64,000 nt of DNA from an uncultured Collinsella sp. (GCA_902479135.1 CABSNU010000005.1:19450-83449); one strand, 5' to 3'. Shown: positions 53,901 through 62,558, counted from the first letter of the stretch. Translations and numbers: made by a program. Notes: generated by a model from the letters alone, not told the origin.

Positions 53901-56900
53901 CACGTGGTGCCGACGTCTGACACGACGCTTCAGGCCGTGTTCTCGGCAAAACAATATACGGTGGACGTCTCGTGCGAGGAGAGCATGGGCACGGTCGAGG
54001 GCGCGGGGGCGTATGCCGCTGGACAGGTCGCAACCGTGCGTGCGGTCGCCGCCGAGGATACGGCTTTTGTGGGCTGGTTCCGTAACGGCACATGCGTGAG
54101 CTCCAAGAAAACCTATCGATTTACCGTGCGTGAGGATACGTCGCTCTATGCCGTCTTTGCGTCGGGTTCGTATGTCGTGCATACCGTTGCTTCGCCTGCC
54201 GAGGGCGGAGCCGTGAGCGGCTTTGGTGGCTATGAGGCTGGCGACCGCGCAACGCTTCGTGCGATCGCCAACACCGGGTATTCGTTTGCGGGTTGGACGG
54301 ACGACAAGGGCGAGACAGTCAGCGAGAACGCCGACTATACCGTTAAGGTCGCGGGTGACGCCACCTATACGGCGACCTTTACGCCTAAGTCCTATCAGGT
54401 CGTTTTGAGCGCGAGTGACGATAGCGTTAGCACCCTGAGCGGCGAGGGCTCCTATCAATTCGGTGATACGGTCGAACTCAACGCTACGCCTATGGGTACC
54501 AAGCGATTTGCCGGTTGGTATGTCCTGGATGCCGAGGGCAACAAGTTGCTGCTGAGCTGCGACGCCCATTGCTGGGTTAAGCTCGACAAGGATATGGTCG
54601 AGGGGCTCGAGGACGATACGTTGGAGCTCCAGGCCGTGTTTGCCGATCCGTACGAGGTGACCGTTACGGGCGAGGTCGTGGTGAAGGACAAGGCTTCGAA
54701 CAGGGGCTGCCGTGTTACGGGCAGCGGTGGCTTTGCCGTGGGCGACCAGGTGGAACTGTCCGCTGTTGCCGGTATGGGCTATCGCTTTGTGGGCTGGAGC
54801 ACCGATAAGGAGGGCACCTCGATTGTCGAGACCGCGACGACCCTCGATGTGACCGCCACGCAAGACATAACGTACTACGCGCAGTTCGAATCCGATGGAC
54901 AGGTGACCATTGCCGTCACGGGGTCGTCCATCTTCCGCGGTACGGCCCTTCTGGTCGACGGCATTCCTACCGGTAGCAGGTCGTACGACAGGGGCGACAT
55001 GTTTATGGCGATCGCGATTCCGTGGAAGAAGTATCACTTCTCGCATTGGGTCGATGATGCAGGCGTCACGGTGAGCTACGGCGCGTTTTATATCGGCACC
55101 GCCAAGGAGAATAGGCAGCTCACGGCTGTGTTCTACGAGACGGGCTGCGATGTTCAGGTCGCTACGTATCCTAAGGATGCTGGCTTTTCGATGGTAGCGC
55201 TCGGTACGGGTGGCTCCTACCACTCCGCGGCGATTATGTTTACCGTGCCGCATAAGGGCTGGAAGTTTAAATACTGGGTTGACGAGAACGGCCTGCCCGT
55301 GGGCTTTACGCCGGTGATTAACCGCGTGGTGTTCGGCAACCGTACCTTTACGGCCGTTTATGAGCGGGCGTCGATGACGGTCACGGCGGTGGATTCGCGT
55401 CAGGGCGGGCACGTCGAGGGTTCCTCCGAGGACGAATCTCTGGGCTATGCCGTGACCAACGAAGTCGAGAACGGTGAGTCCACGACCCTGACTGCCGTTC
55501 CCGATGCGGGCTATGTGTTCGATGGGTGGTATGCGCGTAACGATGACGGGTCGTTGGGCGATGAACCGCTGAGCACGGATGCAGTTTGGACGTTTGTCCC
55601 CGAGGACAACATGACTGTCGAGGCGCGCTTTGTGGAGGCGCCCAAGTACAAGGTGACGGCGCAGGCTGTCAATGGATCGGTCGATCCAGAATCATCCTCG
55701 GTCGCTACGGATGGCAAGGTGACGCTTTCGGCGACGCCCGATGAGGGCTGCTATCTGACGCGCGTGACCGTTGCCGAAGAGGCCGGTGATGACGGTTCGG
55801 CCGGCAATGCCTATGACCTTGATATTTCTGACTACAAGGGTGGGGCGTACGAGGTCACACTGAGTGGCGTGAGTGCTCCGCAGCAGGTCACGTTTGAGTT
55901 TTCGAAGGCTGTGGCTCCGAAGGTGCTTGCCCAGCCTCAGGATGCGAGTGCTTACGAGGGCGATCCGGTTGAGCTTTCGGTCGCCGCCGAGGCGGGGCGT
56001 AACGTTCGCGCCCACGCCGCCGTATCTTCGGGTTCTGCCGCCGACGTTAAGCTGAGCTACCAGTGGTATCGCATGTCTGACGATGGTGGCAAGGCGGTGG
56101 CGCTGAAGGGCGAGACGGGGGAGGCCCTCTCGATTGCCCAGCTCGACAGCGAGGGCGAGGGCGAGTACTTCTGCCGCATTACGCAGAGCTACCTGGGCAC
56201 GGTGACAAAGACGGATACCGAACATGCGAAGGTATCCATCGTGCCCCGAGAAACGCTTGTATTTAACGGGCGTGTGCTGCCGGTGGCGACCGCTCACGAT
56301 GAATACCGTGCAGAGATTGCCGGCGCTACGGGCGGCAAGGCACCGTATGCGTATAACTTGGATGATGTTGAGGTTCCTGAGGGCATGCGGCTGACGCTGG
56401 CAGATGACGGATCGGGCGCCTTGGTGCTCTCGGGCGTGCCTGCGGCTACGGGTGTTTGTCGCTTTAAGATTTCGTGCACCGATGACTTGGGTAATAAGCG
56501 CGTAGCGCATTTTGTGCTGGTCGTGAAGGCGAAGGAACCATCGCTCGCGTTTGAAGGCCAGAGCTTTGTCTATAACGCGACGGCGCAGGCCCCGGAGCTT
56601 TCGGGTGTGCCCGAGGGTTGCGAGGACGATGTCAAACTGACCTATGTTGGCACGGGCGATACGCATTACTCGTCGGATCAGGCGCCGGTGGATGCCGGCA
56701 CGTATCGTGCGGTGGTGACGCTCGACGCCAAGGGATATGTCGGTAATGCCTCCTGTGACTTCACGATCGAGAAGGCCCCGGTCGATATTTCGATCGAGAC
56801 GTCTGATGTGACATACGATGGCGCACGACACGGTGTGGCGGTTGCGGTTGCCGGCCTTGATGCGTCTGCCTATTCCGTTACCTATCGCGGCATAGATGGA

Positions 56901-59900
56901 ACGTCCTATGGTCCGACGGCGCTGGAGCCGTGCGACAGTGGCAACTACCGCGTCACGGTTAAGGTGACTGACCCCAACTATCAGGGTAAAAAGTCCGCCG
57001 AGTTCTCGATTGCAAAGGCAAGCCAGGTCATTACGGGAACGACGAGCTATTCGGGTGTGTACGGTGGAGACCCCATTGTGTTTAACAACGTTGCCCAGAC
57101 TCCCGTGAGCTTTGAGCTGGTCGATTCCGATGACGATGCGAGCCCGGTTTCGATTAAGGGACGCTGTGCGACGGTGAAGGCCGCCGGTACGGCGCATGTT
57201 GTCGCCCATGCCGCTGCCTCGCGTAACTATCTTGCCGCCGAGGACGTCGAGTTGACGGTTTCCGTTGCACCTGCCCAGTTACTGGTGAAGGTCGACGATG
57301 CCGAGCGCTTTGAGGGTCAGAAGAACCCCGAGTTTACCTCCAGCTTGGTGAGTCGTTGCGACACGTCGGACGTAAAGGTTACGTACTTCTGCTCGGCGAA
57401 TGAGAAATCGCCGGCGGGTGAGTACCAGATCGACGCGGCGGTCGCCGATCCGAACTATGATGTCGCAGTCGACCCCGGCACGCTGACGGTCAAGAAGAAG
57501 CCCGAGCACTACAAGGTGACGGCGAAGGCAGTCAACGGTTCGGTCGACAATGCTTCGGTTTCGGTTGTTGAGGGCGGGGACGCGATCCTCTCGGCGACGC
57601 CCGACGAGGGCTGCTACCTCGAGCGCGTGACGGTCGCGCAGGCAGGCTCGAATGCGACCGTTGACCTCGACATTTCTGATTACAAGGGCGGGGCGTACGA
57701 GGTCACGTTGAGCGATGTCACCGCATCGCAGGAGGTCACGTTCGAGTTTGCGAAGGCGGACGCTCCGTGTGTGGTCGCGCAGCCGCAGGACGTAAGCGTC
57801 CATGAGGGCGATTCGGCTGTGCTCTCGGTTGCGGCCGAGGCAGGCAAGAACGTCGACGATCACGCGGCCTCGTCCACGGGTTGCGCTGCCGAGATTGAGC
57901 TTTCCTATCAGTGGTTCCGCATGGTGGATGGCGAGGCCGTGGCGCTCGAGGGCGAGACGGGGGAGACGCTCTCGCTCGCGGACCTCGATGGCGAGCAGGC
58001 CGGCGAGTATTTCTGCCGCATTACTCAGCACTACCTTGGTATTGAGAAGCAGACGGACAGTGATTGTGCCTCCGTCTCCATCGTGCCGTGGGACACCCTT
58101 GTGTTTAACGGCGACCTGCTGCCGGCAGCGAGCACCCACAGCACGTACCTCGCAACGATTGCCGGGGCCACGGGCGGCAAGGCTCCATACGAGTACGCGT
58201 GGGATAAGACGAAGCTCCCCGACGGGCTCAAGCTCTCCCGTACTTCGGGCGGCCTGACGCTCTCCGGTGTTCCGTCCAGGACGGGCGTTTCCACCTTCGA
58301 TATCACGTGCACGGATGCCCGTGGCGAGGCCACTACCGCCCGCTTTGCGCTCGCTGTCCAGGCAAAGCGCGTAAAGCTATCGTTCACGGATGGCGACTTT
58401 ACCTTTAATGGTGCGCCGCAGGCGCCCGAAGTTTCCGGTGCCCCCAAGGTCTGCAAAGGCGACCTTAAGGTCTGGTACTTCGGTACCGGAAGCACGCAAT
58501 ATTCCTCGACGGAGGCCCCGACTGATGCCGGCACGTACCGCGCTGTGGTAACGTTGCGAAGCCATGGTTACGCCGGTGCCGCTGCCTGTGAGTTCGAGAT
58601 CGCTCCGGCAAAGCTCAAGGTGAAGGTTGACGACGCCGAGCGCTTCGAGGGGGAGGCGAACCCAGCGTTTACCTCGAGCCTAGAGAGTGCGGTTGACACT
58701 ACGGGCGTGAAGGTCGAGTACTCCTGCGATGCCGATGAGAGCTCTCCTGCTGGCGAGTACCAGATCGGCGCGACGGTCACCGACCCGAACTTCGATGTCG
58801 AGGTCGTGCCCGGAACGCTGACGGTGAAAAAGAAGCAGGAGCCCGTCGATCCCGACCCGGTGGTTCCGGACCCGGACAACCCGGATCCCGATCAGCCTGA
58901 TCCTGGTCCTAACCCCGACCCGGATAATCCGGAGCCCGATAACCCTGATCCGGGCCCCAAGCCTGATCCTGATAATCCCGATCCGGACAACCCCGAGCCC
59001 GATAACCCGAACAAGCCCGAACGCTTTGAGGTGACGACAAAGGCGGTCAACGGATCGGTCGACAACGCTTCCGTCACCGTTGATTCCGGCGGCGACGTGA
59101 CGCTCTCGGCGATGCCTGACGAGGACTGCTACCTCGAGCGGGTGACGGTCACGGAAGCCGGCTCGGACAAGGCCATCGCTCTCGATATCTCCGGCTATGA
59201 GGGCGGAGCGTACGAGGTCACGCTGAGTGGCGTCACTGCGTCGCACGAGATTACGTTCGAGTTCGCGAAAGCGGACGCTCCGAAGGTGATCGCGCAGCCG
59301 CAGGATGCGAGCGCCCACGAGAGCGATGCTGTCGTGCTCTCGGTTGCTGCCGAGGCGGGCAAGGGCGTCCTCGACCACGCGTCCTCGTCCACGGGTTCCG
59401 CCGCTGATGTCGAACTGTCCTATCAATGGTTCCACATGGTGGGCGGCGAGGCCGTGGCGCTCGAGGGCGAGACGGGGGAGACGCTCCTCATCGAGGGCCT
59501 CGATGACGATTGCGCCGGCGAGTATTTCTGCCGCGTCACCCAGCGCTACCTTGGTACCGAGACGCAGGTGGAAAGCGATCGTGCCGTCGTTTCCGTTGTG
59601 CCCCGGGATGCCCTTGTGTTCAACGGCGGTCTGCTGCCGGTCGCACGTGCGCATAGCACGTATCGCGCGACGATTTCGGGCGCCGCGGGTGGCGAAGCTC
59701 CGTATGAGTACACGTGGGACGACGCTAAGCTCCCCGACGGGTTTAAGCTTACCCGCACAGCGGGCGGTTTGACGCTCTCGGGCACCCCGTCCAAGGTCGG
59801 AGTGTCTACCTTTGACATCACGTGCAAGGATGCTCAGGGCAAGACCGTGACCGCGCACTTTGTTCTAGTCGTTCAGGCGAAGCGGGTCGAGCTTGCATTT

Positions 59901-60821
59901 GAGGGCGGCAACTTCGTCTATAGCGGTGATGCTCAAGCGCCCAAGGTCACGGGGGTTCCCAAGGCCTGCGAAGGTGACCTGAGGGTTAGGTACTACGGGA
60001 CGGGCGGCACGCACTATTCGTCGAGTGAGGCCCCGACCGATGCCGGCACGTATCGCGCCGTTGCCACGCTGCGAAGCGACGGGTATATCAGCGCCGCCTC
60101 GCGCAAGTTCAAGATTTCACCGGCGAAGCTTAAGGTAAAGGTCGACGATGTTGAACGCTTCGAGGGAGAGATGAATCCCGCCTTTACCTCGAGCCTAAAG
60201 AGCTCGGCTGATACCTCGGGCGTGAAGGTCGAGTACTCCTGCGTCGCCGATGAGAGTTCCCCGGCGGGCGAGTACCAGATCGGGGCGACGGTCGCCGACC
60301 CGAACTTCGATGTCACGGTTGGGCCCGGTACGCTGACGGTGAAGAAGAAGCAGGAGCCTGTCGACCCGGACCCGGTGGTTCCCGATCCGGACAAGCCCGA
60401 TGGACCCGATCCGGACAAGCCTGATCCGGGCAAGCCTGAGCCTGACCAGCCTGATCCGGGCAAGCCTGAGCCCGACAAACCGGAGCCTGATCAGCCGGAC
60501 AAGCCGGACCCGGATAACCCGGATAAGCCTGAGCCTGACAACCCGAGCAAGCCAGAGCCGGAAAAGCCCGGAACGCCCGATTCCGACCAGCCGGATTCAA
60601 AGGATCCGACAAAACCCGGTAGTTCGGATGACTCCGCAGCTGATAAGGCAAAGGCATCGGGCGCGGAAAACTCCGGCAAGAAGGAATCTTCCAAGTCGAG
60701 CGCTCGGCAGCTCGCCGACACGGGCGATCGTGCGCCATTGGCCGTCGCCGTCGCTGCAGGCGCCGTTGCGCTTGTCGCGCTGGGACTCGAGCTGCTGCGT
60801 CGCCGTCGCTCGGACGCGTAA
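47916..60821 (+). CDS. Giant (4301 aa) multidomain surface adhesin with BspA-type LRRs, InlB-type and MBG repeats and LADTG sorting signal
   Basis: The protein has a signal peptide (residues 1-34, cut after AYA), then a Ser/Asp/Glu-rich linker to about 135. Two 387-residue copies (138-524, 525-911) carry BspA/LRR_5 leucine-rich repeats (IGLHAFSGCSNLADISFSG style). About 930-2575 are InlB_B/Listeria-Bacteroides type repeats with recurring GW(Y/F) and TAxF cores. Then come three modules starting near 2578, 3199 and 3704, each with an InlB-like unit, an Ig-like YQW(Y/F) unit and MBG-type domains; Pro/Asp-rich stalks separate and follow modules 2 and 3. The C terminus has LADTG (4266-4270), a hydrophobic helix and RRRR, a LPxTG-like sortase signal of the LAxTG type. 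The role is probably host or mucin adhesion. The gene is single, with a terminator following. Confidence 0.9.
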   Translation: MNRITAALYRFLVVYLSVAMVVTSIPLAPSTAYADDAGAVAVESEAQEADSSSDADVDAVDNASSSGEGSSSTTSDQTNNAQDESSSSDTSTSTSSLAQDLSSSATDSDAAKSLVATAEPSSDDSEVDPLVYEDPTVYEYAKLMPNGYVYPCDASGSVTVEIDGNDPYGSSVDGKLVTNLIVDYGVDGVPGYICEYSSNLRSVRFENSSISSIGLHAFSGCSNLADISFSGMTIGGIGTEAFSGCGSLTSLNINDVATIGSMGDAAFAWSGLRSTGLDKVVGLSSIPENAYNACSALTDTGLGGNTSITSIGVNAFKNCSRLATTGLENNTTIKTLREGCFSGTNMSGGLTLPLYSKIEELPSRAFYGSKLETVYFGCDHVVLINSTTFPKQNMTVMVPAKMVSQYASGRPKEVWESCNGSLPVPVGKMLQKIKVSRDPDKMAYRQGDTISLEGMSVTFQYPHSTMDSDYEALIKDELGEYLTATPCDGDVFDKSMDGEPIQLVYDDGYTRLVTYSKGNLQQAAYEYAKLMPNYYLYPCDANGNLTVEIDENKPRENSVDGRMVTNLIVDSGVDEVDAQLCADSTNLRSVRFESSSISKIGLHAFYNCPNLTDISLSGMTIGTIGKEAFYGCKSLTSLDINETATIGSMGEAAFAKSGLVSTGLDKVVGLTSIPDRAYEGCKALTDTGLDKNTSITSIGVCAFRFCLNLATTGLESNTTVETLGHTCFYGTDLNGGLTLPYNSKIEELPEKAFYSTNLETVFFGCNHAVLINTDTFPKRNMTVMVPAKMIPKYSKGEPKAVWERCNGCLPVPVGKVLENVEISCDPNNMVYEPGETISLEGMSVELDYPHSVSIWNYEALIKEELGEYLTATPRDGDVFDGSMDGQPVKLVYDDGYSHFETQTKGTLQLKKPTPTSFQISYAQKIDKGERKLMDGVELPDVSGTITIDAGAEVTLDAGALGMLNDNITFKGWYDTESGKYISKEPVYTFTPDKDLSLEARFKLKDYAVHINDAQATDSSQDFAHLSVTAQNCYRNAGETVDLSAATDNALFLGWYLGEGDDAYAVSDQLDFTYTVDKADAIVSEDKTDARIEITPRYCAPQASVVLSVDGVDENGQPLGQFLSTGLYGIGSRVTVVAVPMPGYVFDYATDALGNVVFTGDDGPSYTFVLEGDVQYTAHFREATDPDESLAALKAALIAAITAAAVLATMYGLGEIVDPIAADAVIEIGMADNIEDVAAVGTKVLKEIKDIIDDHKKPKPHGDHKIEIIATAQPEVGGVVTGGGIHYEGTVATLEAVANPGYRFVCWKENGVEVSTSPLKTMTITDLTPEVVKMTAVFEKKVEVTAVAEADGIQADFSTGCTASPVKQSITRGDQAMVTASEGPDYAFVGWFEDGVEVSPERTYIFKAEVDRHLVARFRKADKTILVNTDPFDSAEVLCDGVPVVDGKVRAKDGDILTFTMRPKVRPDNPEKTYRFVEWRETDAQGITIANKQEVCEYRVNGNARIEAVMDGRDTHTVRAEADPLEGGTVALKRGETAGMVLEVPEGERVTAEATPSEGYIFDGWYLSNGGSDTTSTLVSSERSYTFEPITDCVVQAKFTRACKVDVVVEPAAAMAGKYMVHGEGYCMKGEPATLSIELTAEASKQFTFKGWYDAKTDLLLGTDPSYLEFYPEDVECTVRAVFEENTYTVTAKAKKTFVERGTVEIEGHPGASSVTCGYGDTVMLKAKANDGYRFDHWKDDSGKEYDTAELVVKVTKCDTYTAIFTDSKPEVMVTADSWLGGTVTCNGTVVKPTTDKFKLGETLTLTAKAHPGFLFWGWYVNGRLKSLKHETSLVAKARGKTGHCVITAAFVPIDTVCVPLADPAEGGTVKASRILADRGAEVALKATPNPGYVFTGWYTADGTFESADAEFTCHQERSHVHVARFMAKSYEVDATTVVDSGTGSLVESSVAGWVEGAGTVEAGHAATLTAHALSGYAFEYWADASGAVVSRDSTYHVVPTSDTTLQAVFSAKQYTVDVSCEESMGTVEGAGAYAAGQVATVRAVAAEDTAFVGWFRNGTCVSSKKTYRFTVREDTSLYAVFASGSYVVHTVASPAEGGAVSGFGGYEAGDRATLRAIANTGYSFAGWTDDKGETVSENADYTVKVAGDATYTATFTPKSYQVVLSASDDSVSTLSGEGSYQFGDTVELNATPMGTKRFAGWYVLDAEGNKLLLSCDAHCWVKLDKDMVEGLEDDTLELQAVFADPYEVTVTGEVVVKDKASNRGCRVTGSGGFAVGDQVELSAVAGMGYRFVGWSTDKEGTSIVETATTLDVTATQDITYYAQFESDGQVTIAVTGSSIFRGTALLVDGIPTGSRSYDRGDMFMAIAIPWKKYHFSHWVDDAGVTVSYGAFYIGTAKENRQLTAVFYETGCDVQVATYPKDAGFSMVALGTGGSYHSAAIMFTVPHKGWKFKYWVDENGLPVGFTPVINRVVFGNRTFTAVYERASMTVTAVDSRQGGHVEGSSEDESLGYAVTNEVENGESTTLTAVPDAGYVFDGWYARNDDGSLGDEPLSTDAVWTFVPEDNMTVEARFVEAPKYKVTAQAVNGSVDPESSSVATDGKVTLSATPDEGCYLTRVTVAEEAGDDGSAGNAYDLDISDYKGGAYEVTLSGVSAPQQVTFEFSKAVAPKVLAQPQDASAYEGDPVELSVAAEAGRNVRAHAAVSSGSAADVKLSYQWYRMSDDGGKAVALKGETGEALSIAQLDSEGEGEYFCRITQSYLGTVTKTDTEHAKVSIVPRETLVFNGRVLPVATAHDEYRAEIAGATGGKAPYAYNLDDVEVPEGMRLTLADDGSGALVLSGVPAATGVCRFKISCTDDLGNKRVAHFVLVVKAKEPSLAFEGQSFVYNATAQAPELSGVPEGCEDDVKLTYVGTGDTHYSSDQAPVDAGTYRAVVTLDAKGYVGNASCDFTIEKAPVDISIETSDVTYDGARHGVAVAVAGLDASAYSVTYRGIDGTSYGPTALEPCDSGNYRVTVKVTDPNYQGKKSAEFSIAKASQVITGTTSYSGVYGGDPIVFNNVAQTPVSFELVDSDDDASPVSIKGRCATVKAAGTAHVVAHAAASRNYLAAEDVELTVSVAPAQLLVKVDDAERFEGQKNPEFTSSLVSRCDTSDVKVTYFCSANEKSPAGEYQIDAAVADPNYDVAVDPGTLTVKKKPEHYKVTAKAVNGSVDNASVSVVEGGDAILSATPDEGCYLERVTVAQAGSNATVDLDISDYKGGAYEVTLSDVTASQEVTFEFAKADAPCVVAQPQDVSVHEGDSAVLSVAAEAGKNVDDHAASSTGCAAEIELSYQWFRMVDGEAVALEGETGETLSLADLDGEQAGEYFCRITQHYLGIEKQTDSDCASVSIVPWDTLVFNGDLLPAASTHSTYLATIAGATGGKAPYEYAWDKTKLPDGLKLSRTSGGLTLSGVPSRTGVSTFDITCTDARGEATTARFALAVQAKRVKLSFTDGDFTFNGAPQAPEVSGAPKVCKGDLKVWYFGTGSTQYSSTEAPTDAGTYRAVVTLRSHGYAGAAACEFEIAPAKLKVKVDDAERFEGEANPAFTSSLESAVDTTGVKVEYSCDADESSPAGEYQIGATVTDPNFDVEVVPGTLTVKKKQEPVDPDPVVPDPDNPDPDQPDPGPNPDPDNPEPDNPDPGPKPDPDNPDPDNPEPDNPNKPERFEVTTKAVNGSVDNASVTVDSGGDVTLSAMPDEDCYLERVTVTEAGSDKAIALDISGYEGGAYEVTLSGVTASHEITFEFAKADAPKVIAQPQDASAHESDAVVLSVAAEAGKGVLDHASSSTGSAADVELSYQWFHMVGGEAVALEGETGETLLIEGLDDDCAGEYFCRVTQRYLGTETQVESDRAVVSVVPRDALVFNGGLLPVARAHSTYRATISGAAGGEAPYEYTWDDAKLPDGFKLTRTAGGLTLSGTPSKVGVSTFDITCKDAQGKTVTAHFVLVVQAKRVELAFEGGNFVYSGDAQAPKVTGVPKACEGDLRVRYYGTGGTHYSSSEAPTDAGTYRAVATLRSDGYISAASRKFKISPAKLKVKVDDVERFEGEMNPAFTSSLKSSADTSGVKVEYSCVADESSPAGEYQIGATVADPNFDVTVGPGTLTVKKKQEPVDPDPVVPDPDKPDGPDPDKPDPGKPEPDQPDPGKPEPDKPEPDQPDKPDPDNPDKPEPDNPSKPEPEKPGTPDSDQPDSKDPTKPGSSDDSAADKAKASGAENSGKKESSKSSARQLADTGDRAPLAVAVAAGAVALVALGLELLRRRRSDA
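48327..50648 (+). repeat. Tandem duplication, period 1161 bases (387 codons) in the adhesin
   Basis: Copy 1 (48327-49487) and copy 2 (49488-50648) both begin YEYAKLMPN and end in VYDDGY(T/S)... K. They share about four residues in five, including TGLDKVVGL and NMTVMVPAKM. Confidence 0.9.
51466..51560 (+). other. Internal hydrophobic segment in the adhesin
   Basis: Residues about 1185-1215 (LAALKAALIAAITAAAVLATM) form a strongly hydrophobic helix in an otherwise extracellular region, followed by an acidic helical patch and a short charged stretch KKPKPHGDHK. Its purpose is unclear. Confidence 0.6.
55647..60354 (+). repeat. Three large homologous modules of the adhesin
   Basis: Modules begin at 55647, 57510 and 59025 with (Y/F)KVT-type AVNGSVD units, share QPQDAS, EGETGE and DAGTYRAVVTL motifs, and end in TLTVKKK. 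Module 1 is longer, with additional MBG-type domains. Base identity between modules 2 and 3 is high, so recombination between them is likely. Confidence 0.85.
58840..59018 (+). repeat. Pro/Asp/Asn-rich stalk 1
   Basis: Repeats of PDPDNP and PEPDNP form a low-complexity linker of about 60 residues between modules 2 and 3. Confidence 0.9.
60355..60602 (+). repeat. Pro/Asp/Glu/Lys-rich stalk 2 before the sorting signal
   Basis: Repeats of PDKPDPGKPEP and similar units precede the LADTG signal and would carry the modules across the cell wall. Confidence 0.9.
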
Positions 60822-60886
60822 CGGCTCAAAAGGGGCGGCTAGATTGAAGCTTTGCGCGATTTAGTCTGCTAAAGCGTATATACTTG

Positions 60887-60917
60887 CGGGACGGGTCTTT
60901 TGCCCGTCCCGTTTTTG
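60887..60917 (+). terminator. Terminator of the adhesin gene
   Basis: CGGGACGGG pairs with CCCGTCCCG around TCTTTTG and is followed by five T residues. It lies just before brnQ. Confidence 0.85.
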
Positions 60918-60939
60918 TTTTGACTCGAAAGGTGGTCCC

Positions 60940-62298
60940 ATGGCTTCATCCGCTCCGCGCGGTCTGCGCTCCGACCATGTCGTCACCGTCGGCATCGCTC
61001 TGTTCTCGATGCTCTTTGGCGCCGGCAACCTCATTATTCCGCCGCTGCTGGCGCTGCAGGCAGGTTCCGCCACGCCGGTCGCCATGTTCGGCTTTCTGAT
61101 TGCCGCCATCGGCCTGCCCGTCATGGGCTTTATCGCCGTGGCGCTTGCCGGAACGGCGCGCGAGCTTGCTGGCCGCGTGCACCCCAAGTTTGGCGAGTTC
61201 TTTGTCGCGGCGGTGTATCTGGCCATTGGCCCGTGCCTGGCCATTCCGCGTACGAGTTCCACGGCCTTCGAGATGCTGGTGCCGCTGTTGCCCGAGGGCG
61301 TCTCGCTCGGCACGGCGCGCCTGGTGTTTGCCGCCGGCTTCTTCGTCGTCGCGTTTGCGCTCACGCTGCGCCCGGGCGTCATCACACGCGTGCTCGGCCG
61401 CATTACGGGCCCCGCGCTCATTGCCCTTATCGTGTTGGTCGTGGGTGCCGCCGTGGTCTCGCCGCTGGGTCCCGCTGCCGCGCCGCAGGCTCCCTATAAT
61501 GCCGGTGCTGCCGTGCAGGGCTTTTTGACCGGCTATCAGACCATGGACCTGCTCGCGTCGCTCGCCTTTGGCATCATCATCGCCGAGACTATCCACGAGC
61601 TGGGCGTTACCGATGACAAGCGCGTGGCCTTCGAGATTTCGCGCTCCGGCGTGATCGCCGGTGTGCTCATGGCCATCATCTACTGCGGCCTGGCGCTTGC
61701 CGGCGCGCAGCTCAGCACCGTGATGCCCGATGCCACCAACGGTGCCGCCATCCTTGCCCGTTCGGCCTCCATGCACTTTGGCCTTGCCGGCACGGTCGTG
61801 GTCTTTGCGATTTTCTTCCTCGCCTGCATGAACGTGTGCATCGGCCTCATCAGCTGCTGCTCGCGTTACTTCTGCGAGACGTATGCGGTCGAAGGGGGAG
61901 CGGAGGCCTCTGAGGAGGCCATGCGCCGTCCCTTTGCGGTTCTCGCCTTTGTGTTCGCAGCGTTTTCGTGCGTGCTCTCCAACGTGGGCCTCGACGTGAT
62001 TCTTATGTTCTCGGTGCCCATGCTCAACGCCCTGTACCCCGTCGCGATCGTGCTGGTGCTTATGGGTCTGGTGCACGGTTTTTGCGACGCGCATCCGCAG
62101 GTGTGGGTCTGGGTCGGCGGCGTTGTTGCAGTGCAGAGCGTGATTACCTCGGTCCGCGATGCGTTCTTTACGGGCGCGTGGCTGCCGTTCGATGCGCTGC
62201 CGCTGGCAGATATTGGAGCTGCGTGGGCGCCGGTTGCCGTGGTGGCGTTTGTGATCGGCCTGCTCCACAGTCGGTTTGTCGTACATTCGAGGAGCTAG
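60940..62298 (+). CDS. brnQ: Branched-chain amino acid transporter BrnQ/LivII family
   Basis: BrnQ is a cation-coupled permease for leucine, isoleucine and valine. The 452-residue protein has about 12 hydrophobic segments, a start MASSAPRGLRSDHVVTVGIALFSMLFGAGNLIIPP (family signature near residue 20), AIGPCLAIPRTSSTAFE, and GYQTMDLLASLAFGIIIAETIHELG. Its length matches the family. The ATG at 60940 is preceded by CGAAAGGTGGTCCC. It lies between the adhesin terminator and the tRNA promoter, so it must be transcribed from a promoter within the short gap or by read-through. Confidence 0.92.
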   Translation: MASSAPRGLRSDHVVTVGIALFSMLFGAGNLIIPPLLALQAGSATPVAMFGFLIAAIGLPVMGFIAVALAGTARELAGRVHPKFGEFFVAAVYLAIGPCLAIPRTSSTAFEMLVPLLPEGVSLGTARLVFAAGFFVVAFALTLRPGVITRVLGRITGPALIALIVLVVGAAVVSPLGPAAAPQAPYNAGAAVQGFLTGYQTMDLLASLAFGIIIAETIHELGVTDDKRVAFEISRSGVIAGVLMAIIYCGLALAGAQLSTVMPDATNGAAILARSASMHFGLAGTVVVFAIFFLACMNVCIGLISCCSRYFCETYAVEGGAEASEEAMRRPFAVLAFVFAAFSCVLSNVGLDVILMFSVPMLNALYPVAIVLVLMGLVHGFCDAHPQVWVWVGGVVAVQSVITSVRDAFFTGAWLPFDALPLADIGAAWAPVAVVAFVIGLLHSRFVVHSRS

Positions 62299-62309
62299 GG
62301 TATCGTCGC

Positions 62310-62338
62310 TTGCACAGGCGGGGAGTCTCCCCTATAAT
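62310..62338 (+). promoter_or_regulatory. Strong promoter of the tRNA pair
   Basis: TTGCAC (62310-62315) and a perfect TATAAT (62333-62338) with a 17-base spacer lie 52 bases before tRNA-Pro. Confidence 0.8.
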
Positions 62339-62389
62339 TTCCTTCGCTTTGGGACACGCAAGGTTTAGACCTTAGCTGCTCAACACCTT

Positions 62390-62466
62390 CGGGACGTGGC
62401 GCAGTTTGGTAGCGCGCCTGCTTTGGGAGCAGGATGTCGCAGGTTCAAATCCTGTCGTCCCGACCA
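62390..62466 (+). tRNA. tRNA-Pro (anticodon TGG)
   Basis: The 77-base cloverleaf runs from CGGGACG to CGTCCCG plus encoded ACCA. The anticodon stem CCTGC / GCAGG with loop TTTGGGA gives TGG. The T loop GTTCAAATC is normal. Confidence 0.97.
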
Positions 62467-62472
62467 TATCTT

Positions 62473-62546
62473 GCGGGCGTAGTTCAATGGTAGAACCCCA
62501 GCCTTCCAAGCTGATGACGCGGGTTCGATTCCCGTCGCCCGCTCCA
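62473..62546 (+). tRNA. tRNA-Gly (anticodon TCC)
   Basis: A 74-base cloverleaf, GCGGGCG to CGCCCGC plus TCCA. Anticodon loop CTTCCAA gives TCC. It is 6 bases after tRNA-Pro, evidently co-transcribed. Confidence 0.97.
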
Positions 62547-62558
62547 TAAGATAGATGA

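Noticed and set aside
53214..55412. Open frame of 732 codons on the minus strand within the adhesin gene
   Set aside because: Shadow of the biased codons of the adhesin; no ribosome binding site or family features.
58840..60602. CRISPR-like regular spacing in the Pro/Asp stalk region
   Set aside because: The repeats are in-frame coding units of 2-6 residues in the adhesin, without spacers.
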